Positions 1 to 9,202 of a stretch of DNA of 64,000 nucleotides are shown piece by piece. The notes under the pieces were generated by a model. It was not told where the DNA came from, did not search any database, and saw nothing but the letters and a program-made list of their open reading frames with translations. Position 1 is the first letter of the stretch; every line of letters starts with the position of its first letter. The translations under genes were made by a program, and so were the position numbers. The stretch comes from Streptomyces nigra (GTDB taxonomy: Bacteria > Actinomycetota > Actinomycetes > Streptomycetales > Streptomycetaceae), in contig NZ_CP029043.1 in NCBI RefSeq assembly GCF_003074055.1, forward strand, positions 6,254,501-6,318,500, given 5' to 3'.

Positions 1-2963
1 CTGCGCATCAAGGTCGCCGAGGACGGCTCGTACACCGTCCCCGAGGGCAACCTCTTCCCGCCGGGCACCGAGAAGACCCGCCCCGAGATCTACGCGATGG
101 GCTTCCGCAACCCGTTCCGGATGAGCGTCGACGACAAGACCGGCATCGTCTACGTCGGTGACTACGGCCCCGACGCCGGCACCGCCAGCCCCACCCGCGG
201 CCCGGGCGGCCAGGTCGAGTTCGCCAAGGTCACCAAGGCCGCCAACTTCGGCTGGCCGTTCTGCACCGGCGACAACGACCCGTACGTCGACTACGACTTC
301 GAGACCGGCGCCTCCGGTGAGACGTTCGACTGCGACGCCCCGAAGAACACCTCGCCGCACAACACGGGCCTGACCGAGCTGCCGCCCGCGCAGCCCGCCT
401 GGATCCCGTACGACGGCGGCTCCCTGCCCGAGTTCGGCAGCGGCTCCGAGTCCCCGATGGGCGGCCCGGTCTACCGCTACGACCCCGACCTCGACTCCAA
501 GGTGAAGTTCCCGGAGGAGTTTGACGGCGACTTCTTCGCCGGCGAGTTCGGCCGCCGCTGGATCAAGCGGATCGAGCAGAACGAGGACGGCTCGGTCGCG
601 AAGATCAACGACTTCCCGTGGACCGGCACCCAGATCATGGACATGGAGTTCGGCCCCGACGGCGCGCTCTACGTCCTCGACTACGGCGTCTCCTGGTTCC
701 AGGGCGACGAGCACTCCGCGCTGTACCGGATCGAGAACGCCGAGGACGGCTTCTCCCCGATCGCCGAGGTGAGCGCCGACAAGACGTCCGGCGCGGCCGG
801 CCTCAAGGTCAACTTCACCGGCTCCGCGAAGGACGCCGACTCCACCGACCTCACCTACAGCTGGGACTTCGGCGACGGCACCAAGGGCGAGGGCCTGACC
901 CCCACCCACCAGTACAAGAAGGTCGGCACCTACAGCGCGACCTTCACCGCCAAGGACCCCGAGGGCAACACGGGCAACGCCAGCGTCCGGATCGTCGTCG
1001 GCAACACCGAACCCAAGGTGCGCATCGACATCCCGGGCAACGGAGCGCTCGCCGAGTTCGGCAAGCCCGTGCCGTTCAAGGTGACGGTCACCGACCCCGA
1101 GGAGACCGTCGACTGCTCCAAGGTCAAGGTCGTCTACAGCCTCGGCCACGACTCCCACGCCCATGAACTCACCAGCGAGATGGGCTGCGAGGGCACCCTG
1201 ACCCCGCCCCCGGTGACGGCGGGCACGACCCCAACGCCGACATCTACGGCGTCGTCGGCGCCAGCTACACCGACGGCGGGGCCAACGGCCAGGAGGCCCT
1301 GACCGGCACCGCCCGCACCGTGCTCCAGCCGCTGCACCGCCAGGCCGAGCACTTCACCGCCCAGTCCGGCGTCAACACCTTCGACAAGGCGACGGCCCAC
1401 GGAGGCAAGACGGTCGGGGACATCAACGACGGCGACTGGATCTCCTTCAGCCCCTACCGTTTCGACGGGCAGAAGAAGATGACCGTACGCGCCTCCTCCG
1501 GCGGCTCCGGCGGCTTCATCGAGCTGCGCACCGGCTCGCCCGACGGACCGCTGCACGGCTCCGCGTACATCCCGCCGACCGGCAGCTGGGACACGTTCCA
1601 GGACGTCGACGTGCCGCTGAGGGCCCTGCCGAAGAAGACCACCGAGATCTACCTGGTCTTCAAGGGCGGCGAGGGCGCCCTGTACGACGTGGACGACTTC
1701 GAGTTCTCCACCCAGCCGTTCAAGGGCGGCAAGAAGGTCCTCGTCTTCTCGAAGACCGCCGGCTTCCGGCACGACTCCATCCCGGCCGGCGTCGCCGCGC
1801 TGAAGGAGCTCGGCGCCCCGTCCGGCATCACGGTCGACGCGACCGAGGAGGCCCGCCAGTTCACCACCACCAACCTCGCCAAGTACGACGCGGTGGCGTT
1901 CCTCTCCACCACGGGTGACGTCCTGAACGCCGAGCAGCAGAAGGCGTTCGAGGACTATGTGGCCGGCGGTGGCGCCTACATGGGCATCCACGCCGCCGCC
2001 GACACCGAGTACGACTGGGAGTTCTACGGCGGACTCGTCGGCGCCTACTTCCAGTCCCACCCGGCCATCCAGAAGGCCACCGTCCGCGTCGAGGACCACG
2101 ACCACCCGGCCACCGCGCACCTGGACGAGACCTGGGAGCGCACCGACGAGTGGTACAACTACCGCACCAACCCGCGGGAGAAGGCCAAGGTCCTCGCCAC
2201 CCTGGACGAGACCACCTACCAGGGCGGCACCATGAAGGGCGACCACCCGATCGCCTGGTGCCAGACCTACGGCGGCGGCCGCTCCTTCTACACCGGCGGC
2301 GGCCACACCAAGGAGTCCTACGCGGACGAGGCGTTCCGCGCCCATCTGCTCGGCGGCCTCCAGTACGCCACCGGCCAGGTCAAGGCGGACTGCAAGCCGG
2401 ACAAGGGCTACCGGAAGATCTTCAACGGCCAGACCCTGGACGGCTGGAAGCAGGCCGGCCCCGGCAGGTTCGTCGTCAAGGACGGCGGGGTCATGGACAC
2501 CGAGGGCGGCATGGGCCTGCTCTGGTACCAGGCCAAGGAGCTGAAGTCGTACTCGCTCAAGCTCGACTGGAAGATGAGCGGCGACGACAACTCCGGTGTC
2601 TTCGTGGGCTTCCCGGCCTCCGACGACCCCTGGTCCGCGGTCGACAAGGGCTACGAGATCCAGATCGACGCCACGGACGCGCCCGACCGCACCACGGGCT
2701 CCGTCTACTCGTTCAAGTCGGCGAACATCAAGGCCCGTGACCAGGTCCTGCGGCCGCCCGGCCAGTGGAACTCCTACGAGATCAAGGTCCAGGGCGAACG
2801 CCTCCAGGTGTTCCTCAACGGAGTCAAGATCAACGACTTCACCAACAAGGACCCCGAGCGGAGCCTGACCGACGGCTACATCGGCCTGCAGAACCACGGT
2901 GCCGACGACCAGGTCTCCTTCCGCAACATCCAGCTGAAGGAACTGCCCGTCCAGGGCGACTGA
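1..2963 (+). CDS. Secreted-type GSDH-PKD-CBM6-ThuA-DUF1080 multidomain protein, 5' truncated and frameshifted
   Basis: The reading frame is open from base 1, so the start lies outside the window. It runs in frame 1 to about 1210 and continues in frame 3 to the stop at 2963. The order is the end of a PQQ-dependent sugar dehydrogenase-like beta-propeller (to about 770), a PKD domain (about 770-1000), a CBM6-like carbohydrate-binding domain (about 1340-1710), a ThuA/glutamine-amidotransferase-like domain (about 1730-2390) and a C-terminal DUF1080 (3-keto-disaccharide hydrolase) domain (about 2400-2950). This order is familiar in Streptomyces extracellular proteins. Both halves are conserved up to the break, and adding one base in the C5 run at 1207-1211 joins them, so this is a single-base deletion or an assembly error rather than two genes. 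A role in extracellular keto-sugar or glycoside processing is inference. Confidence 0.85.
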
Positions 2964-3049
2964 ACGGCGGCGGGCGGGGGACGCCGGACCCCCGCCCGCC
3001 GTCCCTCGCCCTCCCCCCCCGGTGTTCGCGCACGACCAGGAGGCTGCCC

Positions 3050-4347
3050 ATGTCCGCGTCCGCGTCCCCTTCCGCGCCCCAGCCCCGCCCGCGAACGGGG
3101 GTGTGGCTGATCGGAGCCCGCGGCTCCGTCGCCACCACCGTCGTCACGGGGTGCGCCGCCATCGCCGCCGGACTGCACCCGCCGACCGGCATGGTGACCG
3201 AGACCCCCGCCTTCGCCGACAGCGGCCTGCCCGCCCTGTCCGACCTCGTCTTCGGCGGTCACGACACCCTCGACTGCCCGCTCCCCAAGCGCGCCGAGAC
3301 CCTGACCGCCGGGGGAGTCCTCCCACCCGGCGTCGCCACCGCCGTGGCCTCCGAACTCGCCGCCGCCGACCGTGAGATCAGGCCTGGCGGCCCCACCCGC
3401 GGGGACACCCGGACCGAGGCCGAACTGATCGACGCGTTCGCCGCCGACATCCGCGACTTCACCCGCCGCCACGGCCTGGAGCGGACGGTCGTGGTCAACG
3501 TCGCCTCCACCGAACCCGCTTCCGAAGGCCGCGCGGGCGCGCCCCTCCCGGCCAGCACCCTCTACGCCCTCGCCGCCCTTCGCGCCGGCTGCCCCTACGT
3601 CAACTTCACCCCGTCCGAGGGCATGCACCACCCCGTCGCCGCCCGCGAGGCCGAACGCAGCGGCCTGCCGTACGCCGGCCGGGACGGCAAGACCGGGCAG
3701 ACCCTGCTGCGGGCCGTGCTGGGCCCGATGTTCGCCCAGCGCGCCCTGACCGTCCGGGCCTGGTCCGGCACCAACCTGCTCGGCGGCGGCGACGGCGCCG
3801 CCCTCGCCGACCCGGCCGCCGCCGCCGCGAAGAACGCCGGCAAGGAACGCGTCCTCGCCGACACCCTCGGCACCGTCCCCGAGGGCGAGGTCCACATCGA
3901 CGACGTCCCGGCGCTCGGCGACTGGAAGACCGCCTGGGACCACATCGCCTTCGACGGCTTCCTCGGCACCCGTATGGTCCTGCAGACCATCTGGCAGGGC
4001 TGCGACTCGGCCCTCGCCGCCCCCCTCGTCCTCGACCTGGCCCGCCTCACCGCCCGCGCCCACGAAACCGGCCTCTCCGGCCCGCTGGCCCCCTCGGCTT
4101 CTACTTCAAGGACCCACAGGGGGACGGACCGGCGAGCTTGGGGGAGCAGTACGCGGTGTTGACGGGGTGGGGGGAGCGGCTCGGGGCGGGGGAGGGGATG
4201 TCGTCCGGGGAGCGGTTGCCTTCCAGGGAGCGGTTGTCCTCGGCTGACGCCGGTCGCTCGGGCTCGGGGTCTGCGGGCTCCGACTCCGCGGGTTCCGACT
4301 CTGTCGGCTCCGAGTCCGCCGACTCCGTCGCGGAGGGGCGTTCGTGA
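3050..4347 (+). CDS. Inositol-3-phosphate synthase, frameshifted near the C-terminus
   Basis: This matches the NAD-dependent Ino1 family that cyclises glucose-6-phosphate to inositol-3-phosphate. Near the N-terminus is the Rossmann motif LIGARGSVATTV, followed by VVNVASTEP, NFTPSEG, GKTGQTL and SGTNLLGGGDG. The ATG at 3050 is preceded by AGGAGG (3038-3043) at 6 bases. Frame 2 carries the gene to about 4090. The conserved tail GFYFKDPQGDGP is then in frame 1, so one base is missing from the C5 run at 4089-4093. Repaired, the protein would be about 432 residues. Its last 30 or so residues form an unusual Ser/Gly/Asp repeat tail. The frame-1 stop overlaps the GTG of the UbiA gene. Its place at the head of an Ebo-type operon suggests it supplies the cyclitol unit, where other Ebo clusters use a sugar-phosphate cyclase (inference). 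Confidence 0.87.
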
Positions 4348-5282
4348 GCCGTCGCCGTGCCTGGGCCGAACTGCTGCGCCTTCCGGCCCTGTTCACCGTC
4401 CCCGGTGACGCCCTGAGCGGTGCCGTCGCCGCCGGGGCCCGGCCCGGCCCCCGCACCCTGCTCGCCATCGGCTCCTCCCTCTGCCTCTACGAGGCCGGCA
4501 TGGCCCTCAACGACTGGGCGGACCGCGCCGAGGACGCCGTGGAACGCCCGCACCGCCCGCTCCCCTCCGGCCGCATCCGGCCGTCCTCCGCCTTCACGGC
4601 GGCCTGCGCCCTGACCGCCGCCGGTCTGGGCCTCGCCGCCGGCGCCGGCCGCCCGGCCCTGGCGGTGGCGACCCCGCTGGCCGCCACCGTCTGGGCGTAC
4701 GACCTCGGCCTGAAGCACACCCCCGCCGGGCCCGTCGCCATGGCCGCCGCCCGCGGCCTCGACCATCTCCTCGGCGCGGCCGCCACCACCGGCCGCCCCC
4801 GCGCGGCCCTGCCCTCGGCGGCCCTGCTCGGCACCCACACCCTGGCGGTGACGGCCGTCTCCCGCCGCGAGACGCAGGGCGGCACGTCCCTGCCACCCCT
4901 GGCGGCCCTGGGGGCCACGGCTGTGCTGGCGCGGTTGGTGGCGGGCGGGAGGCGCGAGGAGGCTGCCGGGGCGCAGGGTGCTCCCTCCCTGCGAGGCGGT
5001 GGTTCCCAGCGGGGCCCCCTGCGGGGCGGCCCCACCCCCGCCCAAGCCCTGCGCACCGCCCTGGCCGCCACCTACGCCGTCACCGCCGGGCGCCCGTACG
5101 CACACGCCGCGCTCAACCCCTCACCGCCCCTCACCCAGCGGGCGGTCGGCGGCGGCATCCGGGCCACCATCCCGCTCCAGGCGGCACTCGCGGCCCGCGC
5201 CGGAGCCGGGCTCACCGCCCTGGCCATCGCCGCGCTCGCCCCGCTCGGGCGGAGGTACGCGAAGAAGGTGAGCATCACATGA
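4344..5282 (+). CDS. UbiA-family prenyltransferase, EboC-like
   Basis: This 312-residue integral membrane protein belongs to the UbiA superfamily, which transfers a prenyl group to an acceptor. The first Asp-rich motif is NDWADRAEDAVERP starting near residue 56, followed by PLPSGRI; a second cytosolic loop lies near KHTPAGPVAMAAARG. The GTG start overlaps the stop of the inositol synthase frame, with GGAGGGG just upstream. A low-complexity Gly/Arg-rich insert (about residues 197-230) is unlike most family members. It sits between cyclitol synthase and isomerase genes, in the EboC position of Ebo operons. In cyanobacteria that operon is needed to move a scytonemin precursor to the periplasm. 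The substrate here is unknown. Confidence 0.82.
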   Translation: MSRRRAWAELLRLPALFTVPGDALSGAVAAGARPGPRTLLAIGSSLCLYEAGMALNDWADRAEDAVERPHRPLPSGRIRPSSAFTAACALTAAGLGLAAGAGRPALAVATPLAATVWAYDLGLKHTPAGPVAMAAARGLDHLLGAAATTGRPRAALPSAALLGTHTLAVTAVSRRETQGGTSLPPLAALGATAVLARLVAGGRREEAAGAQGAPSLRGGGSQRGPLRGGPTPAQALRTALAATYAVTAGRPYAHAALNPSPPLTQRAVGGGIRATIPLQAALAARAGAGLTALAIAALAPLGRRYAKKVSIT

Positions 5283-6298
5283 GCTCCTGGCCCGATCCGT
5301 TCCCGGCCCCGGTACGGCCCGCCGGGGGAGCCGCCGGCCCGGAACCGGCACAGCCCCCTGCGCCAGCCTCCGCCACCGCCCCTCCCACCCCCCTCCGTTT
5401 CGGCTACGGCACCAACGGCCTCGCCGATCTCCGGCTCGACGACGCACTCGGGCTGCTCGCCGACCTCGGGTACGACGGGCTCGGGCTGACGCTCGATCAC
5501 ATGCATCTCGACCCGTACGCCCCGGACCTGGCCGCGCGCACCGCCCGTCTCGCCCGCCGACTGGCCGAACTCGGCCTCGGTGTCACCGTGGAGACGGGCG
5601 CCCGCTATGTGCTCGACGCCCGCCGCAAGCACGGCCCCTCGCTGCTGGACCCGGAGCCCGACGGCCGCGCCCGCCGCGTGGACCTGCTGCTGCGGGCCGT
5701 CCGCGTCGCCGCCGAGCTCGGCGCCCACGCCGTGCACTGCTTCAGCGGCGTCCTCCCACCCGGCACGGACGAGGACACGGCGTGGAAGCGCCTGACCGAC
5801 AGCCTCGCCCCGGTCCTGGACACCGCCGCTGCCGCCGGCGTCCCCCTCGCCGTCGAACCGGAACCCGGCCACCTCGTGGCCCGCCTCGACGACTTCCACC
5901 GGCTGCGCCGCATCCTGGGCGACCCGGCCCCGCTCGGGCTCACCCTCGACATCGGCCACTGCCAGTGCCTGGAAGCCGACTCTCCCGCCGACTGCGTACG
6001 CGCCGCCGCGCCCTGGCTGCGCCATGTGCAGATCGAGGACATGCGGCGCGGCGTCCACGAGCATCTGCCGTTCGGGGAGGGGGAGATCGACTTCCCTCCC
6101 GTCCTCGCGGCCCTCGCCGCGACCGGCTACCAGGGCCTGACCGTCGTCGAACTGCCCCGCCACTCCCACGCCGGCCCTCACCACGCCGAACTCTCCCTCC
6201 CGTTCCTCCGCCGAGCCGAGGCCACCGCCCTCGCCTCATCCGTCCCCGTCCCCTCTCACGGCGATCCCTCCGCCACCCCCGAAGGGAGCACCTCATGA
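5279..6298 (+). CDS. Sugar phosphate isomerase/epimerase (TIM barrel)
   Basis: This is a 339-residue AP-endonuclease-2/xylose-isomerase-like TIM barrel. Likely metal ligands are the Glu in AVEPEPGHL, the Asp and His in TLDIGHCQ, the His in RHVQIEDM and GVHEHLPFGEGEID, and the last Glu in VVELPRHSH. The first 40 residues are Pro/Ala-rich and probably disordered. The ATG overlaps the UbiA stop (ATGA), so the two are translationally coupled. It probably isomerises a sugar or cyclitol intermediate of the operon. The true substrate cannot be read from sequence. Confidence 0.8.
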   Translation: MSSWPDPFPAPVRPAGGAAGPEPAQPPAPASATAPPTPLRFGYGTNGLADLRLDDALGLLADLGYDGLGLTLDHMHLDPYAPDLAARTARLARRLAELGLGVTVETGARYVLDARRKHGPSLLDPEPDGRARRVDLLLRAVRVAAELGAHAVHCFSGVLPPGTDEDTAWKRLTDSLAPVLDTAAAAGVPLAVEPEPGHLVARLDDFHRLRRILGDPAPLGLTLDIGHCQCLEADSPADCVRAAAPWLRHVQIEDMRRGVHEHLPFGEGEIDFPPVLAALAATGYQGLTVVELPRHSHAGPHHAELSLPFLRRAEATALASSVPVPSHGDPSATPEGSTS

Positions 6299-7083
6299 CC
6301 CACCCCCGCACCAGCCCGGCGACCCCGGGCGCGGACACCGCCGCCGACCCCCTCACGGACCACGCCACCGGCGCCGGACCCAGACCCGCGGCCGGCCCGA
6401 GCCAACCGGTCCCCGGCACCACGGCCCCCGACACCACGACCCTCGCCGCCACCACCCCCGCCGAGCTGCGCGACCACGTCACCGCCCGGCTCGACGACCC
6501 CGCCCGCGGCTGGCTGCGCCGCGCCCTCGACGAGGCCACCGCCCACCCGGGCACCCACGGGCCCATCTCCGTATGGGAGCTGCGCATCGCGGAGGCCGGC
6601 CGCCGCTGCGGTCCCGAGCACGCCGACGCCGCCCGCGTCCTCATCCTGCACGCGGCCCGCGCCGACGCCGAGGCGCTCAGCCGGGTCTACTACCAGGGCA
6701 CCGGCGCCGAACGCCGCGCCGTCCTGTACGCCCTGCCGCACCTGGTGCCCGGCCCCGAGGGACTGCCGCTCGTCGAGGACGCCCTGCGCACCAACGACAC
6801 CCGGCTCCTCACCGCCGCCGTCGGCCCCTACGCCGCCCGGCACCTCGACGCCCACCAGTGGCGGCACGCCCTCCTGAAGTGCCTGTTCACCGGGGTGCCC
6901 GTGGACGCCGTCGCCGACCTGGACCGCAGGGCCGAAGGCGACACCGAACTCGCCCGCATGCTCACGGACTACGCGGCCGAGCGCACCGCCGCCGGCCGTA
7001 CCGTCCCCGCCGACCTGCACCGCGTGCTGACCTTGACCGACCCCCCAGCCACCCCCTCCGCGCCCGCCGCCGACCACGGCTGA
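6295..7083 (+). CDS. EboA-like protein
   Basis: This 262-residue protein starts at an ATG that overlaps the previous stop (ATGA), with GAAGGGAG upstream. The first 60 residues are Thr/Ala/Pro-rich. The rest is alpha-helical and resembles EboA-domain proteins, ending in the characteristic stretch KCLFTGVPVDAVADLDRR and a following ELARMLTDYAAER. No catalytic motif is visible and the biochemical role of EboA is unknown. Its neighbours (UbiA, TatD-like, EboE) support the assignment more than its own sequence does. Confidence 0.78.
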   Translation: MTHPRTSPATPGADTAADPLTDHATGAGPRPAAGPSQPVPGTTAPDTTTLAATTPAELRDHVTARLDDPARGWLRRALDEATAHPGTHGPISVWELRIAEAGRRCGPEHADAARVLILHAARADAEALSRVYYQGTGAERRAVLYALPHLVPGPEGLPLVEDALRTNDTRLLTAAVGPYAARHLDAHQWRHALLKCLFTGVPVDAVADLDRRAEGDTELARMLTDYAAERTAAGRTVPADLHRVLTLTDPPATPSAPAADHG

Positions 7084-7108
7084 GCGCACCCGACGGCAAG
7101 GAGTCCCG

Positions 7109-8029
7109 ATGCGCCTCTTCGACCCCCACATCCACATGACGTCGCGCACCACCGACGACTACGAGGCCATGTACGCCGCCGGTGTCCGTGCCGTCGTCGA
7201 ACCCTCCTTCTGGCTCGGCCAGCCCCGCACCTCTCCCGCCTCCTTCCTCGACTACTTCGACGCCCTCCTCGGCTGGGAGCCCTTCCGCGCCGCCCAGCAC
7301 GGCATCGCCCACCACTGCACGCTCGCCCTCAACCCCAAGGAGGCGAACGACCCGCGCTGCGTCCCGGTCCTCGACGAACTTCCCCGCTACCTCGTCAAGG
7401 ACCAGGTCGTCGCCGTCGGCGAGATCGGCTACGACTCGATGACCCCCGCCGAGGACACCGCTCTCGCCGCCCAGCTCGAACTCGCCGCCGCCCACGAACT
7501 GCCCGCCCTGGTCCACACCCCGCACCGCGACAAGCTCGCCGGCCTGCGCCGCACCCTCGACGTCGTCCGCGAGTCCGCCCTGCCCGTCGACCATGTGCTG
7601 ATCGACCACCTGAACGAGACCACCGTCAAGGAGGCCAAGGACAGCGGCTGCTGGCTGGGCTTCTCCGTCTATCCCGACACCAAGATGGACGAGGAACGGA
7701 TGGTCGCCATCCTGCGCGCCTACGGCCCCGAGCGGGTCCTGGTGAACTCCGCGGCCGACTGGGGCCGCAGCGACCCCCTCAAGACCCGCAAGGTCGCCGA
7801 TCTGATGCTGGCCGAGGGCTTCGACGAGGACGACGTCGACCGCGTGCTGTGGCGCAACCCCGTCGCCTTCTACGGGCTGAGCGGCCGCCTCACCCTCGAC
7901 GTGACCACGACGGACGCCACCCACGAGGGCAACTCCATCCTGCGCGGCGTACCGAAGGACCCCGGCGCACCGAGGGATTCCGATACACCGGCCGACCGGC
8001 CCGAGGCGTCCGCCGTCCCGGGGGCGTGA
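7109..8029 (+). CDS. TatD-family metal-dependent hydrolase, EboB-like
   Basis: This is a 306-residue amidohydrolase-fold protein. Expected metal ligands are visible: His7 and His9 in FDPHIH, Glu in VAVGEIGYDS, His in LVHTPHRD, His in LIDHLNE and Asp in NSAADWGRSD. AAGGAG lies 6 bases before the ATG. TatD enzymes cleave phosphoester or amide bonds, but the Ebo branch has no known substrate. The C-terminal 45 residues after the barrel are low-complexity. It lies 25 bases after EboA and 3 bases before EboE, within the operon. Confidence 0.84.
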   Translation: MRLFDPHIHMTSRTTDDYEAMYAAGVRAVVEPSFWLGQPRTSPASFLDYFDALLGWEPFRAAQHGIAHHCTLALNPKEANDPRCVPVLDELPRYLVKDQVVAVGEIGYDSMTPAEDTALAAQLELAAAHELPALVHTPHRDKLAGLRRTLDVVRESALPVDHVLIDHLNETTVKEAKDSGCWLGFSVYPDTKMDEERMVAILRAYGPERVLVNSAADWGRSDPLKTRKVADLMLAEGFDEDDVDRVLWRNPVAFYGLSGRLTLDVTTTDATHEGNSILRGVPKDPGAPRDSDTPADRPEASAVPGA

Positions 8030-8032
8030 CCC

Positions 8033-9202
8033 ATGCGCTTCCGCCACCCCGACGGCTCCACCGTCCACCTCGCCTACTGCACCAACGTGCACCCGGCGGA
8101 GACCCTCGACGGCGTCCTCGCCCAGCTGCGCGACCACTGCGAGCCCGTCCGCCGCCGACTCGGACGCGACCGCCTGGGCATCGGCCTCTGGCTCGCCAAG
8201 GACGCCGCCCGGGCCCTGGTCTCCGACCCGTCCGCCCTGCGCGGACTGCGCACCGAACTCGACCGGCGCGGACTGGAGGTCGTCACCCTCAACGGCTTCC
8301 CCTATGAGGGGTTCGGCGCCGAACAGGTCAAGTACCGCGTCTACAAACCGGACTGGGCCGACCCCGAGCGCCTGGAACACACCACCGCCCTGGCCCGGGT
8401 CCTCGCCGGCCTGCTGCCCGACGACGTCACCCGCGGCACCATCTCCACCCTGCCGCTGGCCTGGCGCACCGCCTACGACGACCGGCGTGCCGAAGCCGCC
8501 CGCACCGCCCTGGCCACCCTCGGCGAACGCCTCGACGCCCTCCAGGAACTCACCGGCCGGGACATCCGCGTCGGCCTCGAACCCGAACCGGGCTGTGTCG
8601 TCGAGACCACCGGCGACGCCCTCGCCCCGCTCGCCGCCATCGGACACCCCCGTATCGGGATCTGCGTCGACACCTGCCACCTCGCCACCTCCTTCGAAGA
8701 TCCGCACACCGCCCTGGACGCCCTCACCGCGGCCGGCGTCCCCGTCGTCAAGTCCCAGCTGTCCGCCGCGCTGCACGCCGAACACCCGCACCTCCCCGAG
8801 GTCCGCGAGGCCCTGGCCGCCTTCGACGAACCCCGCTTCCTGCACCAGACCCGCGTCGACACCGCCGCCGGCCTGCGCGGCACCGACGACCTCGGCGAGG
8901 CCCTCACCGGTGACGCCCTGCCCGACGCCGCGCCATGGCGCGCCCACTTCCACGTACCGCTGCACGCCGAGCCCGCGGCGCCCCTCACCTCCACCCTCCC
9001 CGTGCTCAAGTCCGTACTGACCCGGCTGGCCGGCGGACCCAGGCCGCTCACCCACCACCTCGAGGTCGAGACCTACACCTGGCAGGCCCTGCCGCCCGAG
9101 CTGCGGCCCCGCGCCCGCAACCAGCTCGCCGACGGCATCGCCGCCGAGCTCACCCTCGCCCGCGACCTGCTGACCGACCTCGGCCTGAAGGAGCTGCCAT
9201 GA
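8033..9202 (+). CDS. EboE-like metabolite traffic protein (TIM-barrel isomerase fold)
   Basis: This 389-residue protein starts with HLAYCTNVHPAETLDGV, typical of EboE, and continues as a xylose-isomerase-like barrel. Probable metal site residues are in VTLNGFPY, VGLEPEPGC, GICVDTCHLATSFED, VVKSQLSAALH and HHLEVETYTW. It follows EboB by 3 bases, and its stop overlaps the start of the phosphodiesterase gene. EboE is required for the metabolite traffic phenotype in cyanobacterial Ebo clusters; the reaction is not known. Confidence 0.82.
   Translation: MRFRHPDGSTVHLAYCTNVHPAETLDGVLAQLRDHCEPVRRRLGRDRLGIGLWLAKDAARALVSDPSALRGLRTELDRRGLEVVTLNGFPYEGFGAEQVKYRVYKPDWADPERLEHTTALARVLAGLLPDDVTRGTISTLPLAWRTAYDDRRAEAARTALATLGERLDALQELTGRDIRVGLEPEPGCVVETTGDALAPLAAIGHPRIGICVDTCHLATSFEDPHTALDALTAAGVPVVKSQLSAALHAEHPHLPEVREALAAFDEPRFLHQTRVDTAAGLRGTDDLGEALTGDALPDAAPWRAHFHVPLHAEPAAPLTSTLPVLKSVLTRLAGGPRPLTHHLEVETYTWQALPPELRPRARNQLADGIAAELTLARDLLTDLGLKELP

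Noticed and set aside
1134..2897. 587-codon minus-strand frame opposite the ThuA-type gene
   Set aside because: Shadow of the conserved plus-strand protein.
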